Source: Neopestalotiopsis rosae
Lineage: Eukaryota > Ascomycota > Sordariomycetes > Amphisphaeriales > Sporocadaceae
Assembly (NCBI GenBank): GCA_023078685.1
Contig: JALGAS010000004.1
Span: forward strand, 5,332,001-5,396,000
Direction of reading: 5' to 3'
DNA: 64,000 nucleotides
The notes beneath the pieces were generated by a model. It was not told the origin of the DNA, did not search any database, and was given only the letters and a program-made list of their open reading frames with translations. Numbering within the stretch: position 1 is the stretch's first letter; every line of letters begins with the position of its first letter. Made by a program: the position numbers and the translations under genes. Positions 25,642 through 38,612 of this stretch are shown here, piece by piece.

Positions 25642-25780
25642 TGTGACTGGGAAGCTGTGTTGTAAGAGGAACAGACAGAAGATTATTCGGAAAGGGCTCC
25701 CTGATTGTGTGAAGAGAAGCTGTCTTCTTGAGTCATGACTCTACAAGTTCGGCCAAAAGAACATCGCTGATGATGTTCAT

Positions 25781-25789
25781 TATATATAT
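25781..25789 (-). promoter_or_regulatory. TATA-like element of the WSC gene
   Basis: An alternating TATATATA stretch lies about 140 nt upstream of the WSC gene start codon. It is placed where a fungal TATA element could be; no transcript start is known. Confidence 0.35.
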
Positions 25790-28700
25790 TCATCAACTGG
25801 CTGTGAAGTCTATTTTGAAGACATACTCCGTCCAAATCGACAGGCAATAGCTGAGGATATTAAACAATATTCCATGCATATGCCAAGATGCGCAACGGTG
25901 CGCTGGTGTCTTCTCTTGCAGTGTGGCGCTGGAAGTGGTCTTTTCCTTTTGGAATATTGACCTTTTGGTAGCATTTTGGGCTTCTCAATACATGCGCAAC
26001 ATCACCCAAGTAGGAACTCGTCTGCTCAGCCGGTCTCTGCAACGATCATCATCCTCTCTTCATTAGAATCACGTACGTCCGATCAAGCTTTGTATTCTTG
26101 GCATTGATAACAATGCACGAAGGATGCACCTGTGCCTGTTAGACTGCCAAACGCAACGTGCTATTTCCCAAGCACAGCAAATTATCGACGAAGCCTTGTT
26201 AGAAGCTTCCAGTGTTCCACTGGTATACTGTAGTATTGATGAAAAAAAGAAAAACAAATCTACAGGTTGAAGCAGATGCCGCGACTCCCGAGTGTGTCGA
26301 ATAATTCATGCAGTCTGGGCAACGGTGAGCAAAGACAATTATGATGATGCAGCAGGGCAACTATTCACTCGCTCCAAATCGTCCCAGAACGGATTTACAT
26401 GGTATCTCAGTTAAGGTTTTGTGTTTTCCCAATCGGACAGGGCCCCTGTTGAAATGGCCATGTTCCTGCATATGAAGCTGCGGCTAGGAAGATTGACAGG
26501 CCGATTTAGGCAGGTAGAAATCCTCATCTTGGACTCCATCGCCAAGACAAAGCAGAGACGTTCGTTAGAGCTGTTCAGCTTGGAGCTCTCTGACAGGATG
26601 TCTTGCAGTATGGTATACACATTGGCACAAGTCACTTGTTTCCCGCAGAAAATTGACATGAAGCAAGAACAGCCCATGCCTTCTGAATTGGGGGCGAGAA
26701 TCGCAATACGAGATGGCAGATGCACGAAGCAATAGGGATGCATGTGCAATCCAATAGGTTGCTGCGCGCCGAGCTGCAGTCAGGTTCAGCCGCAGCAAAT
26801 ACAATCGGATAACCACAGCAGCAGCAGCGACAACAATTGCATAGAAGCAAGAAGAAGGCAGCAGCTCAAGGAACTTTCGTCCTTGCATAGCTCTAAATTG
26901 AGTTCATACACAATATTCGAGTCTAGTACCGCAACGTTGCGGGAACCTTGACCTTTCTGATGCTGTCGGGGGATCCAACGGATAGACCACATCAATGTTG
27001 CGAGCTTGCGAAATGGATTCATGTCAGTTGAACTAGATTAGATGAAAGCTTCAAAGAACGATATTCCGGTTGATTTGCTACGCGCTTTGAAGAAACAAAG
27101 TAGAAGTGACAGGTCGCGCAGCATATTTCATTCAATGCTGCAATATTTCAACTACCTTGTCACTGGCCCTCCATCACATCAAGTCGTCACTGCCTCCTCG
27201 GATTTATAGAAAGAACAACTCGGAAATCGAAAGCCAAGCCCTCGGGTGAGCGAGGTCATGGACGACATACGTACTCTGTCCGTACTTTTGGCGTGATGGT
27301 GAGCAGCTGAAGCTGTCGTAAGTCGACGGGACCTAATTATGTAATTCATTCTCGACATGTCCTCCCACGTTTTGATTCCACCGCATCCATCAGCAAAGGA
27401 AACCAGATCATGATGCCTCAGGGAACACCCCGGGTAATGCACATCCCGCTGAGAGAAGCAGTCGTCATAGTTTCAAGCCACGAAAACTCTCTCGATCTTG
27501 TGTGGATTGATACTCCCTTTTCCTGATCGTTTCAGTTTCCACGTAAACTCTCATGATTGAGAAATTTGATCTTGAAAGGATTACATGGCACGTTGAACTA
27601 AATTTCCGAAAGCAAACAATACAAGGGACTCCCCTCCCCTTCCATAATCCCGAAAGTCTGGACCCTCCCTCCCCGTCCCCGGGGTTCCTTTTTGTAAGTT
27701 ACTGCTTCTGGTCAACTGCGCTGACGATCTATGGGTAGCGTAGCGAGGCTTGTTAGCGCAGCGCCGCGGGCGGATCCGTGGTACTAGGATGCATAGGGAA
27801 TGGGGGGCCCATTTGCGATCTTTTCCACGCCTTTTTTTCACTTTACTTTCTCTTCCTTTCCCTTGTCGTTTTAGCAAGGCTGTGTAGCTGAAATAACAAG
27901 ATTATAGTAAATGTGCAAGCAGTCGTCAGCCTTAGTTTTTTGACCTGCCTCGTTCTTCATTATCCTGACAAAGACTTGAGAGCGGCTCTGCGGCCATGAC
28001 CGAAAAAGGGAGCGGGCCGTGAGAACCGGATTAGATTAGATCCATTATACTGGGTAGTACTATTACGTTCTATAGGTTGCACTTGCAAAACCAACTACTA
28101 TGTACTATGTAATGATCACGGAACACACGTACTTTGACTGCGGATCGCCATTATACTCTACACAGCCCAGCCCAGAACAACGACCGGACCCTTTCCAAGT
28201 ACCGGTAGCGTTTGCAGGGGGAGGAAGGATCCGCAAGCTGAGGTTGTAGTTCCGATGCCCGAGAGAGAAAAAAAGTCTGGGTCTTTTTAGGAGCAAAAAT
28301 GCCCTCTACTATTTCCCCTAGATGACGACTTTTCCGCCAAGTCGACGCGCGGCAGGCAGGGGGACGGCTACTATTCTTGAAACCTTACCCCGGAGTCGAT
28401 CAACCACCGATTGTCGGCCGCAGCAAAAGACTCAGCTGAAACTTATTTCATGAAATGTCGCTATAATGGAGAGAAGAAAAAAGGAGTTGAAAGTTTTTAA
28501 GACTTTTTGTCTTGCATTGAATTGCATACTTTTTGTGCTAACTTTTTGTTGAATATATACAATAGAAAAATAAAAATAAAAAAGCATAACAGGTATATCC
28601 CCACATCAGTGTATGCAAAAAAACACAAGATCGCTAAAATAGGCAAAAGTAAAAAGAAGGTCTATAGACATTACACGTCTTTTTTCTTTTTGTCCGGGTA

Positions 28701-28851
28701 AACCGCCATGCGTCTAAGCCATGTTATGATGTCCGTTGCCTCCTTTTAATGTTTGGGATCTTATTTTGATGTTCCGCCCCTTCCCAATGCGCCAGGAAAT
28801 GCAAAATGAATAAAAAGAATGGAATGAAAATTGTAGCGAAAGGTTTTTGTT
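25790..28851. other. Intergenic region between WSC protein and GT2
   Basis: I see no supportable gene. Open frames around 26411-26888 overlap on both strands and have no domain. The stretch from 28300 to 28850 is AT-rich and probably includes the 3' untranslated region of the glycosyltransferase. Confidence 0.55.
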
Positions 28852-31373
28852 TTATACCCAGCTTTGAGCCGAAGGGTTCTGGTTCCTCCGGTCATCCGGG
28901 TGGTAAAAGGGGTTCAGCGGGGGGTCCTCGTGCCTGGCGCCAAAGTCGCGGGCCTCGACGCCGCCGCTGCCCAGGGTGGGGGACTGGCCCGGCACCGGCG
29001 AGGGCGGGATGGAGTCGACCTCGCCGGGCACGAAGCTAAGGCGGTGGTTGCTCTTCTTGACGACGTTGCTGTAGGTGGTCTGTTCCTGACGCGTCGTGGT
29101 CTCGCCCATGTGGGGGAGGCCATGCTCGCTGTACCGGCTGTAGTCGCGGCTGCTGCGGTTGGAGCTCGACGACGACGACACAGTGCTGCTGCTGTAAGAC
29201 ACGACCTTCTTCTCCTCGTAGTGGTGGTCGTCCTCCTCGGCGTCGGCCTTCATGGCAACCTCGACGGCCTTCTCGTCCTCGATGATCTTGGGGTGGCGCT
29301 TGGCAAAGTATGCGGCATACTTGTACAGAGACCAGTAGCACGAGGCCACGTTGACCAGGGTCAGGATGAGCTTGTAGGGCATGTAGTAGACGAGCAGCAC
29401 GGTCCAGCTGATACGCTCCTTGCGCAGGCGCAGGTGGACCTCGTTGAAGATGAGCACGTTGATGAAGTACATGACGCAGGTGCCGGCCAGCAGGTAGCCG
29501 CAGAAATCCGCGCGGACGATGAAGGAGATGGGCAGGATGAAGGGCGTGAACAGGTAGAGAAGCGTCTCATAGACCTCCTGGAAGACAAAGATCTTGGCGC
29601 CAATCTCCCACCAGCCCAGGTTCCAGCTCTTGATGATGTACTTCATGTTGTAGTACATGCCGTTGACGAAGAAGAAGTTCCAGCGCATGAAGCGCTGACT
29701 GAAGATGGTCATTTCACCAAAACCGCCGCGGCTGCCACCACTGCTGAAGAAGACGGAGCTGGGGGTTTCGGTTTCGACAAAGACGGACGAGCACATGACG
29801 ATACGGCCACCGAGGCGACGGCAACTGTCGCCAAAGAACCAATCCTCCGAGACGGAGTAACCGGGGTGATCGTTGAAGGTCTTGACGAGGAACTTGCGGT
29901 CCCAAAGAGAGATGGCGCCGTGGGGGAAAGTAGCACTGCCGACCTTGCCAGCAAAGGCACGTTGGAGACCAGACAGCTTGTACTCGAGATCCTGAGCCTG
30001 CTGGCACCAAGTACCCTTGGAGGAGTTGGGGCCGACACTCTTGATGGTGTAACCGACGGACTTGATCTTGCCGACGAGGCGGTCGCTCACGACGGGGAAG
30101 TTGGGAGGCAGAGCACAGTCGTCATCAATGAGGAGCACATTCTGGAAGCGCTTGGCCTTGTAACAACCAACATACTGGGCGACAATCTTGGAGCCGACGC
30201 TGGACCAGACGTGCTTGACACCGTATTTGGCGCAGACATCCGCGGTGTTGTCGAGAGGCGTATCCGAGTTACCATTGGCGATGACGAAAATGTGCGAGGG
30301 AGGGAAGACCTTGACGGCTGCCTCCAGAGTCGGTCCAATGATGTGCTCCGACTTGTAGCAGGGAATTAGCAGAGCAGTGTTGTGAACTCCAGGAAGGGTC
30401 TTGAGGTCGAAATCAGCAGGTCTCTCCTCCATGGGCGGCTCCTTCTCAAAGAGAATGAGAAGCGGGGCAAAAGCGTAGCTTTTTTGTTACGGTCAGCATA
30501 AACAATCATCACGAGAATGTGTTGGAAGGGAACTCACATGAGAGCAATACCAATGGTGATGGACCAACCGCCGGTAATGACGAACTTGGTGGACACGACC
30601 CAGTATAGCCAGTACACGGCACCTTTCCAGAGGGGCATGCCGACCAGGACAAAGTAGACGAAACACAAGAGGAAGAGATAAAAGGTGTACTCGAACAGTA
30701 CCTGAACCCATTTCTTACGCTCAAGTTGCTTACCACGGACCTTAGCCTTTTCATAGACCTCGACCATGGAACCACGTCTGGCTCTTTGCGCAACACTGCG
30801 AGCCCGCTCAATGACGGCACCAGGAAGGACTGCCTTGGCAATGGTCTTGACAGTGTTGGATCGTTGCGGAACCTGCGATTGCTGCTGCTGTTGTTGTTGC
30901 TGCTCATGCTTTGGCTCTACCGAGTAGTCCGTGTACGAACTCGTCCTGGTGCTGGCGGTGTTGTGCTGTTGTTGCTTCTTGTGGCCATCCCAGTCAAAGT
31001 TGGCAAAGGAGTCATGGACTGACGAAGGGTACGACGAGCTTGTCGACCTGTGCTTTGACGAGTCGTGAAAGGGATTCTCTGAAGTGAGGACTGATGATCT
31101 AACCGAGGTGGGATCACTGAACTTCCTGGGCCGGCTAAAGTGTACAGCCTGGGGAGCAGCGAGCTCATGTGAAGGCGAGTTGTAAGAGGCACTTGCCGGT
31201 CGACGACGGTCCCGTACATTCCTGGCCTTGCTCAACTCTGCCTCGATATCTTGTTCCTCCTGGTTCTGGACGACCTGCGGCCTCCATTCCTTGTTCTTAT
31301 TTCTCGTGGACAAAAGGCGTTGGGGAACGAGGACGTTCGCCACCTTGACGGACTCCTGTCTTTGGAGCCCCAT
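28852..31373 (-). CDS. GT2: Membrane family-2 glycosyltransferase (fungal GT2)
   Basis: Exons 31373-30538 and 30478-28852, with a 59-nt intron, encode 820 aa. A 220-residue, polar, cytosolic-type N terminus with eight consecutive Gln (about 158-165) precedes membrane segments at about 226-248 and 251-290. The catalytic domain has IPCYKSE, the metal-binding IDDD at about 396-399, the acid-base ED in SEDWFFG (about 490) and QRFMRW (about 540-545). This set is typical of processive hyaluronan/chitin/cellulose-synthase-like enzymes. Further membrane helices and a Ser-rich cytosolic tail follow. It matches the fungal GT2 class described as needed for hyphal growth on solid surfaces and virulence in Zymoseptoria and Fusarium; the polymer made is not established. 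Long open frames on the opposite strand are codon-bias artefacts. Confidence 0.93.
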
Positions 31374-31977
31374 ATTGTTGACTTGTTCTTATTATAAGCG
31401 AATGTGGATTGTTTGTTGACTGTATAATCAGTCGAAGCGAGTGATGTGTCGACGACTCAAGAGTCGAAGTATTCCGAATAGGAATTAATGGTTTGGGGTT
31501 ATTATGGGGTAATTAACAAATTATAGGCATTTGAGACGACGTTTTTAACGAATGACTGTCGGTTCAATGACCAACTTGAGGGGAAGAGGATCTCAAAGGC
31601 AAACCAAATCAAGAAACGAAAGAAAAGAGACACGAGGTCACAAGATGGAGAGACCCCGTCGGCTACATGTACAATTCCATGACTCCCTCCCCGACTCCGA
31701 CCAGCCGGGCGAGATGCAATAAGCTTTTTTTTTTTTCTCACTCACAGCCTGCAAGGAAGGCAGCAAATGAGCCCAGATGGAAACAATGGGCCCTCGTCAT
31801 GATGGCCCCATGGCATCGGGCAGGATTATACAGCTCGGATTTACGCCATTTGTCAGAGAAACGACGAAAAGGGCGCCAGCGCGGTTCATGACCATAACAC
31901 GCAGGACCTGGCCAGAGCCACTCTTACGCAGATTCTTACGTATAGGTTGCCTTGTAGCGGCGGTAGTGGCCTGGGAT

Positions 31978-32031
31978 CTGGAGTGACTGGCAAACTGGAG
32001 TGACTGGAGTGGACTGGAGTGTACTGGAGTA
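31978..32031. repeat. Degenerate CTGGAGTG tandem repeat
   Basis: Five or more copies of a roughly 9-10 nt unit (CTGGAGTGA / CTGGAGTGGA / CTGGAGTGTA / CTGGAGTAA), one of them degraded, are arranged head to tail in the upstream region of GT2. Confidence 0.8.
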
Positions 32032-34395
32032 ACATGGTCAGTGGTGCAAGAGTGGTACTGGCTGCTATGAGTTCCGTCCCATGTACATGCAAAATACGTA
32101 CTATATGTGCCTGTGCCTCAGGTCAATGTGTAGAACCCACAAGTTCCTCTTTGTGCTAGACATGGGTGTCTTTTTTGCAGTGCTTTGGGTGCATGTAGTA
32201 CTCGAATATGTCTGATGTACTGTAGTAGTGTAGACACACCACTGACACTAACAAAAAGCACCGTCCCTTTCATCTACCGGTACTTGTGCAAGCCACCCCG
32301 TTACGCCAGCGAAACAGGTACCCGCCCGGGCAGAGCGGCCTTGGCCGTAAGCAGTATAAAGGACTTCCCAGAAGGATCCATCGAAGAGTTGTGACGTGGT
32401 CCACAATTGCCCTAATACACTAGAGCCGCAAGTTACGGCATGGGGTCCGTGACTGGGCTTATTTTGGCCCAGGAACACGATCATTGGGACGGCGTTGCGA
32501 ATGCGCAGGTAAGGAAAACCCGGTTTCATACAAGTAGTAGTGTACGAACGATCCCGAGCACCAGAGTCAAGTAGAGAGCCTCGAAAGCCTCGAGAGCCTG
32601 AGGGAGAGGAGAGGGGGGCCCCTGGGCCTCGGGGGAAGCACCAACTGCCAAGAAAAAAACCTTTCCTGGGGCGGCCCCCCAGTTTTTCTCCCTCTCTCTC
32701 TCCCTCTTCGGTCCATCCATCCACCCACGTTCCGTCGTTCAGCCTGCGGCGCAGCATCGCGAAATACTATGTACATACTAGACCATGCTTGCCATGGTGG
32801 TGGTCAAGGTGGTGGTGCCACTCGAGCGCGCCATGAACTCGTGGTTGCGCGGTGGTGCCTGAGGCGGGCGGGGGAGCCACAGCAAATCATATCGATCGAG
32901 GTCGACCCTTGCGTGAGATCATTGAACGAACCCGCAGATCCGGACCGCAGCGGTGCGCAGAAGCGGCTGTGGCTGCTTTTCGATGCCCTGATGCTTGGCC
33001 GAGTAATATTAGCATAACAGAACTGTTCAGGACTCTCTTTTGGTGTACCAAGTATACATGAATAACTGACGGATACGATATACATAGATGTGCACATTCT
33101 GGAACCCGTCAGTCTTACACGTGGATCATCCCGGGCAACACAGTAAGCGAGCACCAGAAACCCAGAAACCCAGGAAACCAGAGCACGCGAATCACATACA
33201 TGCATGACCATGCCATTGTAAATGCTTATTTCTTCTGCTGCATGATCTAATTCCAGGTCTGTAAATAACGTCCAGACCGGTTCGTGTCATCTCAAGTCTG
33301 TTACCGACCAAGGTATTCAGCACTTCAGACGAAAGGGGGCAGCGAAAAAAAACTTTAAAAAATGCATTCCAGCAACCAACTGCCTGGATGTCCCCTCGTG
33401 GGCAACCAGCAAAGAAGTCCAAGCTTAACGATTCTAGGAGAGTAGATCGCAGCAGTATCCATAATATTTTTTTTCTTTCAGAATATGCCCACCTGCTACG
33501 AGACAATATAAATTTTTTCTTGGCATTTCGGACATTGCGGATCAGAACGCCTTGCCATAATGTCATATACGTGATCATCAGCATCATGATATTTCCATCC
33601 ATCGTATTCTCTTTTTAGATTCTTAGGACTTCTCGAATTGACGACATCGAAGCGTCTTCCTTCTCCAGACGGAGTTCACGGCACACACGAATGGAAAAAA
33701 TGCTTGACAGAGAATTTACCCGCATGTCCTCCGCTAATTAGCCCCTTGACTCGTGAAACCAATGCAAACTATACTTAGCACCTGCATACAAGCATTTCGT
33801 TTCCCTCCAATCGGCAATCGCGTACAGAAACCCCCGAACCACTGGAGGGATCAAGGGCAAGAGAGGGAAAAAAAAAAGAAAAAAAAAAAAGTCCATTCCA
33901 AGTGCCAAAAAGCCTGAAAGGTGCTTGCTTGGTGCATCCTTTATTGTAAGCGATGTGTACACTATTGTTTAAAGGAGGCCACCTTTTTACTCTACTTTTT
34001 CCAACCATTAGCCATCAGACGGTACGGAGATGCAGAAATTCCTGCCTGACTGGTTCCTCTTTAGCGACTCGGAATCGTCCGAGTGCCTAGAACTACCGTC
34101 AACTAAGCAGAAAATTATTACTGCAAAGAGGCAAGATGCTCGCTCGCCTTGCTCCGGATCAACCGTCAACACACACAAATAACTCCACTGCCGAACCTGC
34201 GGCAGCGGATTGAACCATTATTTTTTACTACTACTACTATGTACTATGGTATGTAATTGCTAGCTGGCGCCGGATCTTCCAGTACCGCACAAAGCACCCG
34301 ACTGCACTACACGGCGCCGCAGCATTGCACCGCAGCAGTCCAATTTTGAACGTCACAAATTCATCACACCCACTGAAATATACCATGTGTCTAAT

Positions 34396-34428
34396 CGCTT
34401 GCTTGCTTGCTTGCCTGCCTGCCTTGCC
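34396..34428. repeat. CTTG / CCTG microsatellite
   Basis: Tandem CTTG units pass into CCTG units in non-coding DNA. A simple repeat with no inferred function. Confidence 0.8.
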
Positions 34429-35120
34429 TTTGCCTTGTTTTTACTGCATATTAGCAACGCTTCTTCTGTGCGACTTGCGACAACTTCCTTGTTGATTCCC
34501 CTGTCCTTCTCGTTTGTTCTTTGCCTTCGTATCCGACTTTGACACTAGTTGCGGAAAAATAGTGGCCCCATTCCACCTTTCCTATATTATACGAAGGTAT
34601 TGAATATTCTCTCGTATTGACCTGTGTAGTAAATCAAATGGAAATTCCACGTTTGTGCATTGTGAAATCAATCAGAAAAGCCCTAAATATTCAATGTTTT
34701 TGCACAAAACACCAAATAATATGCGCCCTGTATGCGCCCGCCGTGTATGCACAGGACAGCGGAATATTATATCACCAAGATCAACCAGCTGAGGCTGAAT
34801 CTGTAACAGTGACGTACGCAAATCTTCGTCACTCTGTGCATTAGGTACCCGTTGAGGCGCCCGACTAAAAGTCCCTAGCTTCCGAGTCCAACGTTCGAAA
34901 AAGCCACCAAGCCACCTGCACCAAATAATGCGCCTGGCGCGAAAGGGGGACCTAGGACCGCCGCCCGGGGGGCACGAGGAGGACAACCCGAGAAACCAAT
35001 CACTGTTCGTGTCTGTGCGCAAGCCACAGTTCAGGCCCTTCAACTGGCTTGACTGGCTTGGCTGCCTTGAACTGGCCTATATTCTACTGCACCGTGTACT
35101 ATAGTAGTCTGAAAAACCTC

Positions 35121-35169
35121 CGCCGGCCGATGAGTGATCTTTGATCTTTGATCTACTGACCGGCCGGCG
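35121..35169. repeat. Perfect 9-bp GC inverted repeat around GATCTTT repeats
   Basis: CGCCGGCCG at 35121-35129 is exactly complementary to CGGCCGGCG at 35161-35169. The 31-nt spacer carries consecutive TGATCTT units. The arms are GC-only in otherwise mixed sequence, so a cruciform, a protein-binding site or a small element relic are all possible. Confidence 0.6.
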
Positions 35170-37135
35170 CACGATTCAGAATCGGTGCACACACAACAAC
35201 ACTCACGACTAGTTTTCTGTAACGTTCCTCGGCCTTCTCGTGCCGCTATGAAACCTGAGCTGACTACTGCTCCTCAATGGCCTGATCGTTTCATCCCATT
35301 CTACTTTCGAGTCAAGGAATTTAGGGCAATCGACGAATAGCCCGTCTTTGACATCATAACTCGGCAAACATGTGCCCTTACTTCGGGCCTTTGTCGTCCG
35401 CCCGTGAACAACAATAGGACTTTGTCTTTTTTCAGCTTTCTCTCTTTCCGAAAGGCCAGAACACATATTTCGCATCCCATCGCGGTTCCCCGTACCTGTC
35501 ATCGGCGATCTCCCCTCATGCTTTCTATTTCTAGGAGAAGGGGGGAGAGGCGAACATGCAGGTACTAACAAGTGGCGAGGATCACAAAATGCATCTTCTC
35601 TTTTCTACTCTTTCATGATTTCTAACTGGCCGGCCATTTTCTTCTCAACACGGAATCCGAAAAAAAGGACCATGCTATTTATTTCGATTATGAATTGTCA
35701 GCTAATAAGGCTCCTACTAGTGGGATGTGCGTTGTTCACGTCAGCCCGCTGTCAAAAATGGACTATAGGTAAAGATCGACACTGCAGAGAGGATCAATGG
35801 GAATCTCATCTTCTGGGGGGCCATGGGGAAAAAACGGCGACTGAAGAAAATCAATTTTTCTGACCGCTTTCTCTGTCTCGCAACACCTTTACACTTCCGT
35901 ACCCGATTATTGCCCATTGAAGCTCGTATAATAATTCCCTTCGCAAAAGTGACCCAGTACGAAAGTGGACTCTTTGTCGGTACCAAAATGCCTTAGTGTT
36001 GGGCCAATACGGTATGTCGGAAATCACACGTGATTTTTTTTGGCTGCAGTACTTCAGCCTATGCCTTATTCATGCTTGGGAAATTCGCATCATGATCCTT
36101 CCTTTACATAATAGCTTTTGGTTATTCACCGAGCAAGTGCAGCATATACTAATCCCAATTGTTCGTCTCTGCTTACTTTGAGAAAGAAAAAAAAAAGAAA
36201 CCAAAGAGCGAGATCCCCGACCCGAGCCCAAACCACTTTGGCTGTCGACAGCATACCCTGTCAGCACGCCATGCTGTTTTCTGCTTTCTTCTCTTTCTTC
36301 TCTGGTCCCATGATTACCCTCATATTAGAAGAATACCACGACACGAGAGTACTAAAGACGCCTCGTTGAGCACAAATACGATATACTCCTCTTTCCTCTG
36401 TTCTCGTCACGCAACGGCGCAGAGGAATTCCCTCATCGCTTGCAGAAATGTCGTGAAACTCTTCCCAGCACAAGTCAGCATTCTCTTGGGATGAATCCGT
36501 CGACGCCTCTCATGTTCACTATTAGATTTTCGGCCCATATAATCTGATCTGATCCATCGTGAATGTGGGGAAGAAAGAGGAGAGAGAGAAGAGGTAGCCA
36601 AAAAATAAAAATTAAGTCTATCTCCATGTTTATACATGTCTCCGAAGGAGGAGAAAACATGGTACCTTTGGGACGGATCTCGTTAACCCCCTAAACGATG
36701 GAAAGACAGGTCACTTCTTTTTTCGCTGCATCTCTCGTCGAGAATGTGGGGTGGCGATTAATGAGACCAGACTCCAGGCTGAAGTCGTGAAGTCGAAGAA
36801 GAGGTTTTCGATTCCCTTCCCCTCTCATGGAGTAACGTTACAATCGATAATTTGAATTGTTGCCAACCATTGCCCAGCCCTATATCCAGAATACTATTGT
36901 CACAGTTTGAGGGGTAGCTCAACCTGAGCTGCTAGATTGTGACGGAGAGGGATTGCCTGATATCTGTGGCAGTCTTCTTGTCAAGGCTCTATGAACCTTT
37001 GAGAAACTATTCCCGAGTATCCAAACTTGCACTTGCCATGAAGGTACAGTATCACACGCCTAGTGTCCCAAACTACATGAATATTGCCTTGCTGAGCTAC
37101 TTAAAAAAAAAATTATAAATAAACAATAAAAGAGC

Positions 37136-37149
37136 AAAAAAAAAAAAAA
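37136..37149 (-). terminator. Backup Pol III terminator (T14)
   Basis: Fourteen consecutive A on the plus strand read as T on the minus strand, about 38 nt beyond the tRNA 3' end. A four-T stop lies just after the tRNA at 37181-37184, so this longer run would catch read-through. Confidence 0.55.
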
Positions 37150-37187
37150 GTTTACTTGAATACCATTTTGTGCAACAAGCAAAATGA

Positions 37188-37261
37188 TGATCCGAGGCGG
37201 GCTCGATCCGCCGACCTTCAGTGTGTTAGACTGACGTGATAACCAACTACACCATCGGACC
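37188..37261 (-). tRNA. tRNA-Val (AAC)
   Basis: The 74-nt minus-strand sequence folds as a cloverleaf. The acceptor stem GGTCCGA pairs with TCGGATC (one G-U) with discriminator A. The D arm contains AGTTGGTTATC. The anticodon stem TCAGT/ACTGA encloses CTAACAC with anticodon AAC, and the T stem GGCGG/CCGCC encloses ATCGAGC. Internal B-box GATCGAGCC fits the Pol III consensus. There is no intron. The T loop starts with A rather than the usual T. CCA is not encoded, as expected in eukaryotes. The gene reads GTT valine codons, and GTC by inosine wobble. Confidence 0.95.
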
Positions 37262-38504
37262 CGTATGTTTTTGGATGATCGTCACCGACCAAGAGACCAT
37301 TATATTGTACAGCAGCCACGCGAACAGACGTTCCACTTCATTTTCTTGATTGCGCGGGTCAAAACGAGTTGTAAAAGACATATTGACTGAGAAACAAAGG
37401 AGGAAACTTGGGTTAAGAGGTGGAAAAAGAAATGGGGACGAAGACGTATGCAAGTGGTGTGTAGGAATAATGAGGAGTGCCAGTGTTGATACACTGATGT
37501 CTATCCCGACCTCAGTGTACATAAACATCTTCTTCGTTTAAGAATAATTGTTCGCGTGACCATTCTATCCTTGATCGAGGTGCACGCAGAAAGAACGAGG
37601 AACGAATTTCATGGTGGACTTGGAACGTGGAAAGAACTCGGGTGGTAGCTCTGATTGACTTTGGACAAAAGCTAACCACAAGTTCTCGCACAATACCGCA
37701 AACCACACTGGCGAATTACATCAACGCCATCGCATGAACTGTGTACCATGTGTGGTGAGTATCATCCGTTACTCGAAAAAGCCGGACGGGGCTCGGCACC
37801 AGTTCCTGCGAACGATTGATGTCGGCAGATGAAAAAGAGCCGGTATGTCGGGTGAGACCGATCGCCACTCCCAATAAATGAAAACAAAATCGAGTCTCAA
37901 CTACTTTACTACTCCTGGCTACGGTACCCGGAAGCAATTTTCAGTCTCGTCGGTGAAGAAGCACAGGAGCGTTGGAAGCAGGCTTGGCATAACTATAAAA
38001 GGGCCAAGGATCCAGTGGTTGGACAGGTGCGGCTGAAACTTGGTCGTCCAAAAAATCATCTTATCAGACCCAAAAAGGTGGCAAAAAAAGGGAGTAAAAG
38101 TAAGACATTATCTTGCCGTGCCGCGCCCAAAGAAGAGGAAATGCGGGGGAAAGTGTATAGGGCATTTCTTCTGGTCCATGTTCCTATGCCGCCATGTCTG
38201 ACATTGTAGGACCCTGAATGGGTCAGCTGAACCGCGAGGCGTTGATAGCTGAGGCCAAGAGGAAGGGACGCACCACTTCAGAGGTTCATATATCGTAGCC
38301 TTCTTCGTTTTGTGGCCTCTTGGCAAGTTTGAGTGTAGCACGGATTACCTAAAGTTGAGAGATCACCTCAGGGTTCCGTACCCGCCATTCGTCTACCAGG
38401 AGCCATCACGAACAGGTTTTCTCCAAAAGCAACTCTTTAAAACTGCAGGGACTTTTGGGTTAGGCACATAGGTATATCAGAGACTCTTGGCAAATCAAAT
38501 TGTC
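37262..38504. other. Intergenic region upstream of the secreted-protein gene
   Basis: No supportable gene. It contains the upstream region of the tRNA and the promoter of the small secreted protein. Open frames are short and overlapping. Confidence 0.55.
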
Positions 38505-38512
38505 TATAAATA
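38505..38512 (+). promoter_or_regulatory. TATA box of the small secreted protein gene
   Basis: A consensus TATAAATA lies 101-108 nt upstream of the start codon of the cysteine-rich secreted protein. Such TATA boxes are common in regulated fungal genes. Inferred from position and sequence. Confidence 0.5.
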
Positions 38513-38612
38513 TTGGCCATATCATATCATATCCCAGATAGAGGAGTGAATTTGGCTGTACACTAAAACAAGCAAGCATCACACATTGAAACGATCATCC
38601 CAAGAAGACATC

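Larger units (their letters stand above)
31374..37135. other. Long non-coding region upstream of GT2
   Basis: About 5.8 kb without a supportable gene. It includes the GT2 promoter, a degenerate CTGGAGTG tandem repeat near 31978-32031, homopolymer A and T runs (for example 33868-33891), CTTG and TAC microsatellites near 34.2-34.4 kb and a perfect 9-bp inverted repeat at 35121-35169. Open frames are short and contradictory between strands. Confidence 0.6.

Noticed and set aside
26411..26888. Overlapping 104-112 codon frames on both strands
   Set aside because: Mutually contradictory, no domain, and no consensus splice sites linking them to anything.
28864..30369. 501-codon open frame antisense to GT2
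   Set aside because: Codon-bias shadow of a well-supported glycosyltransferase.
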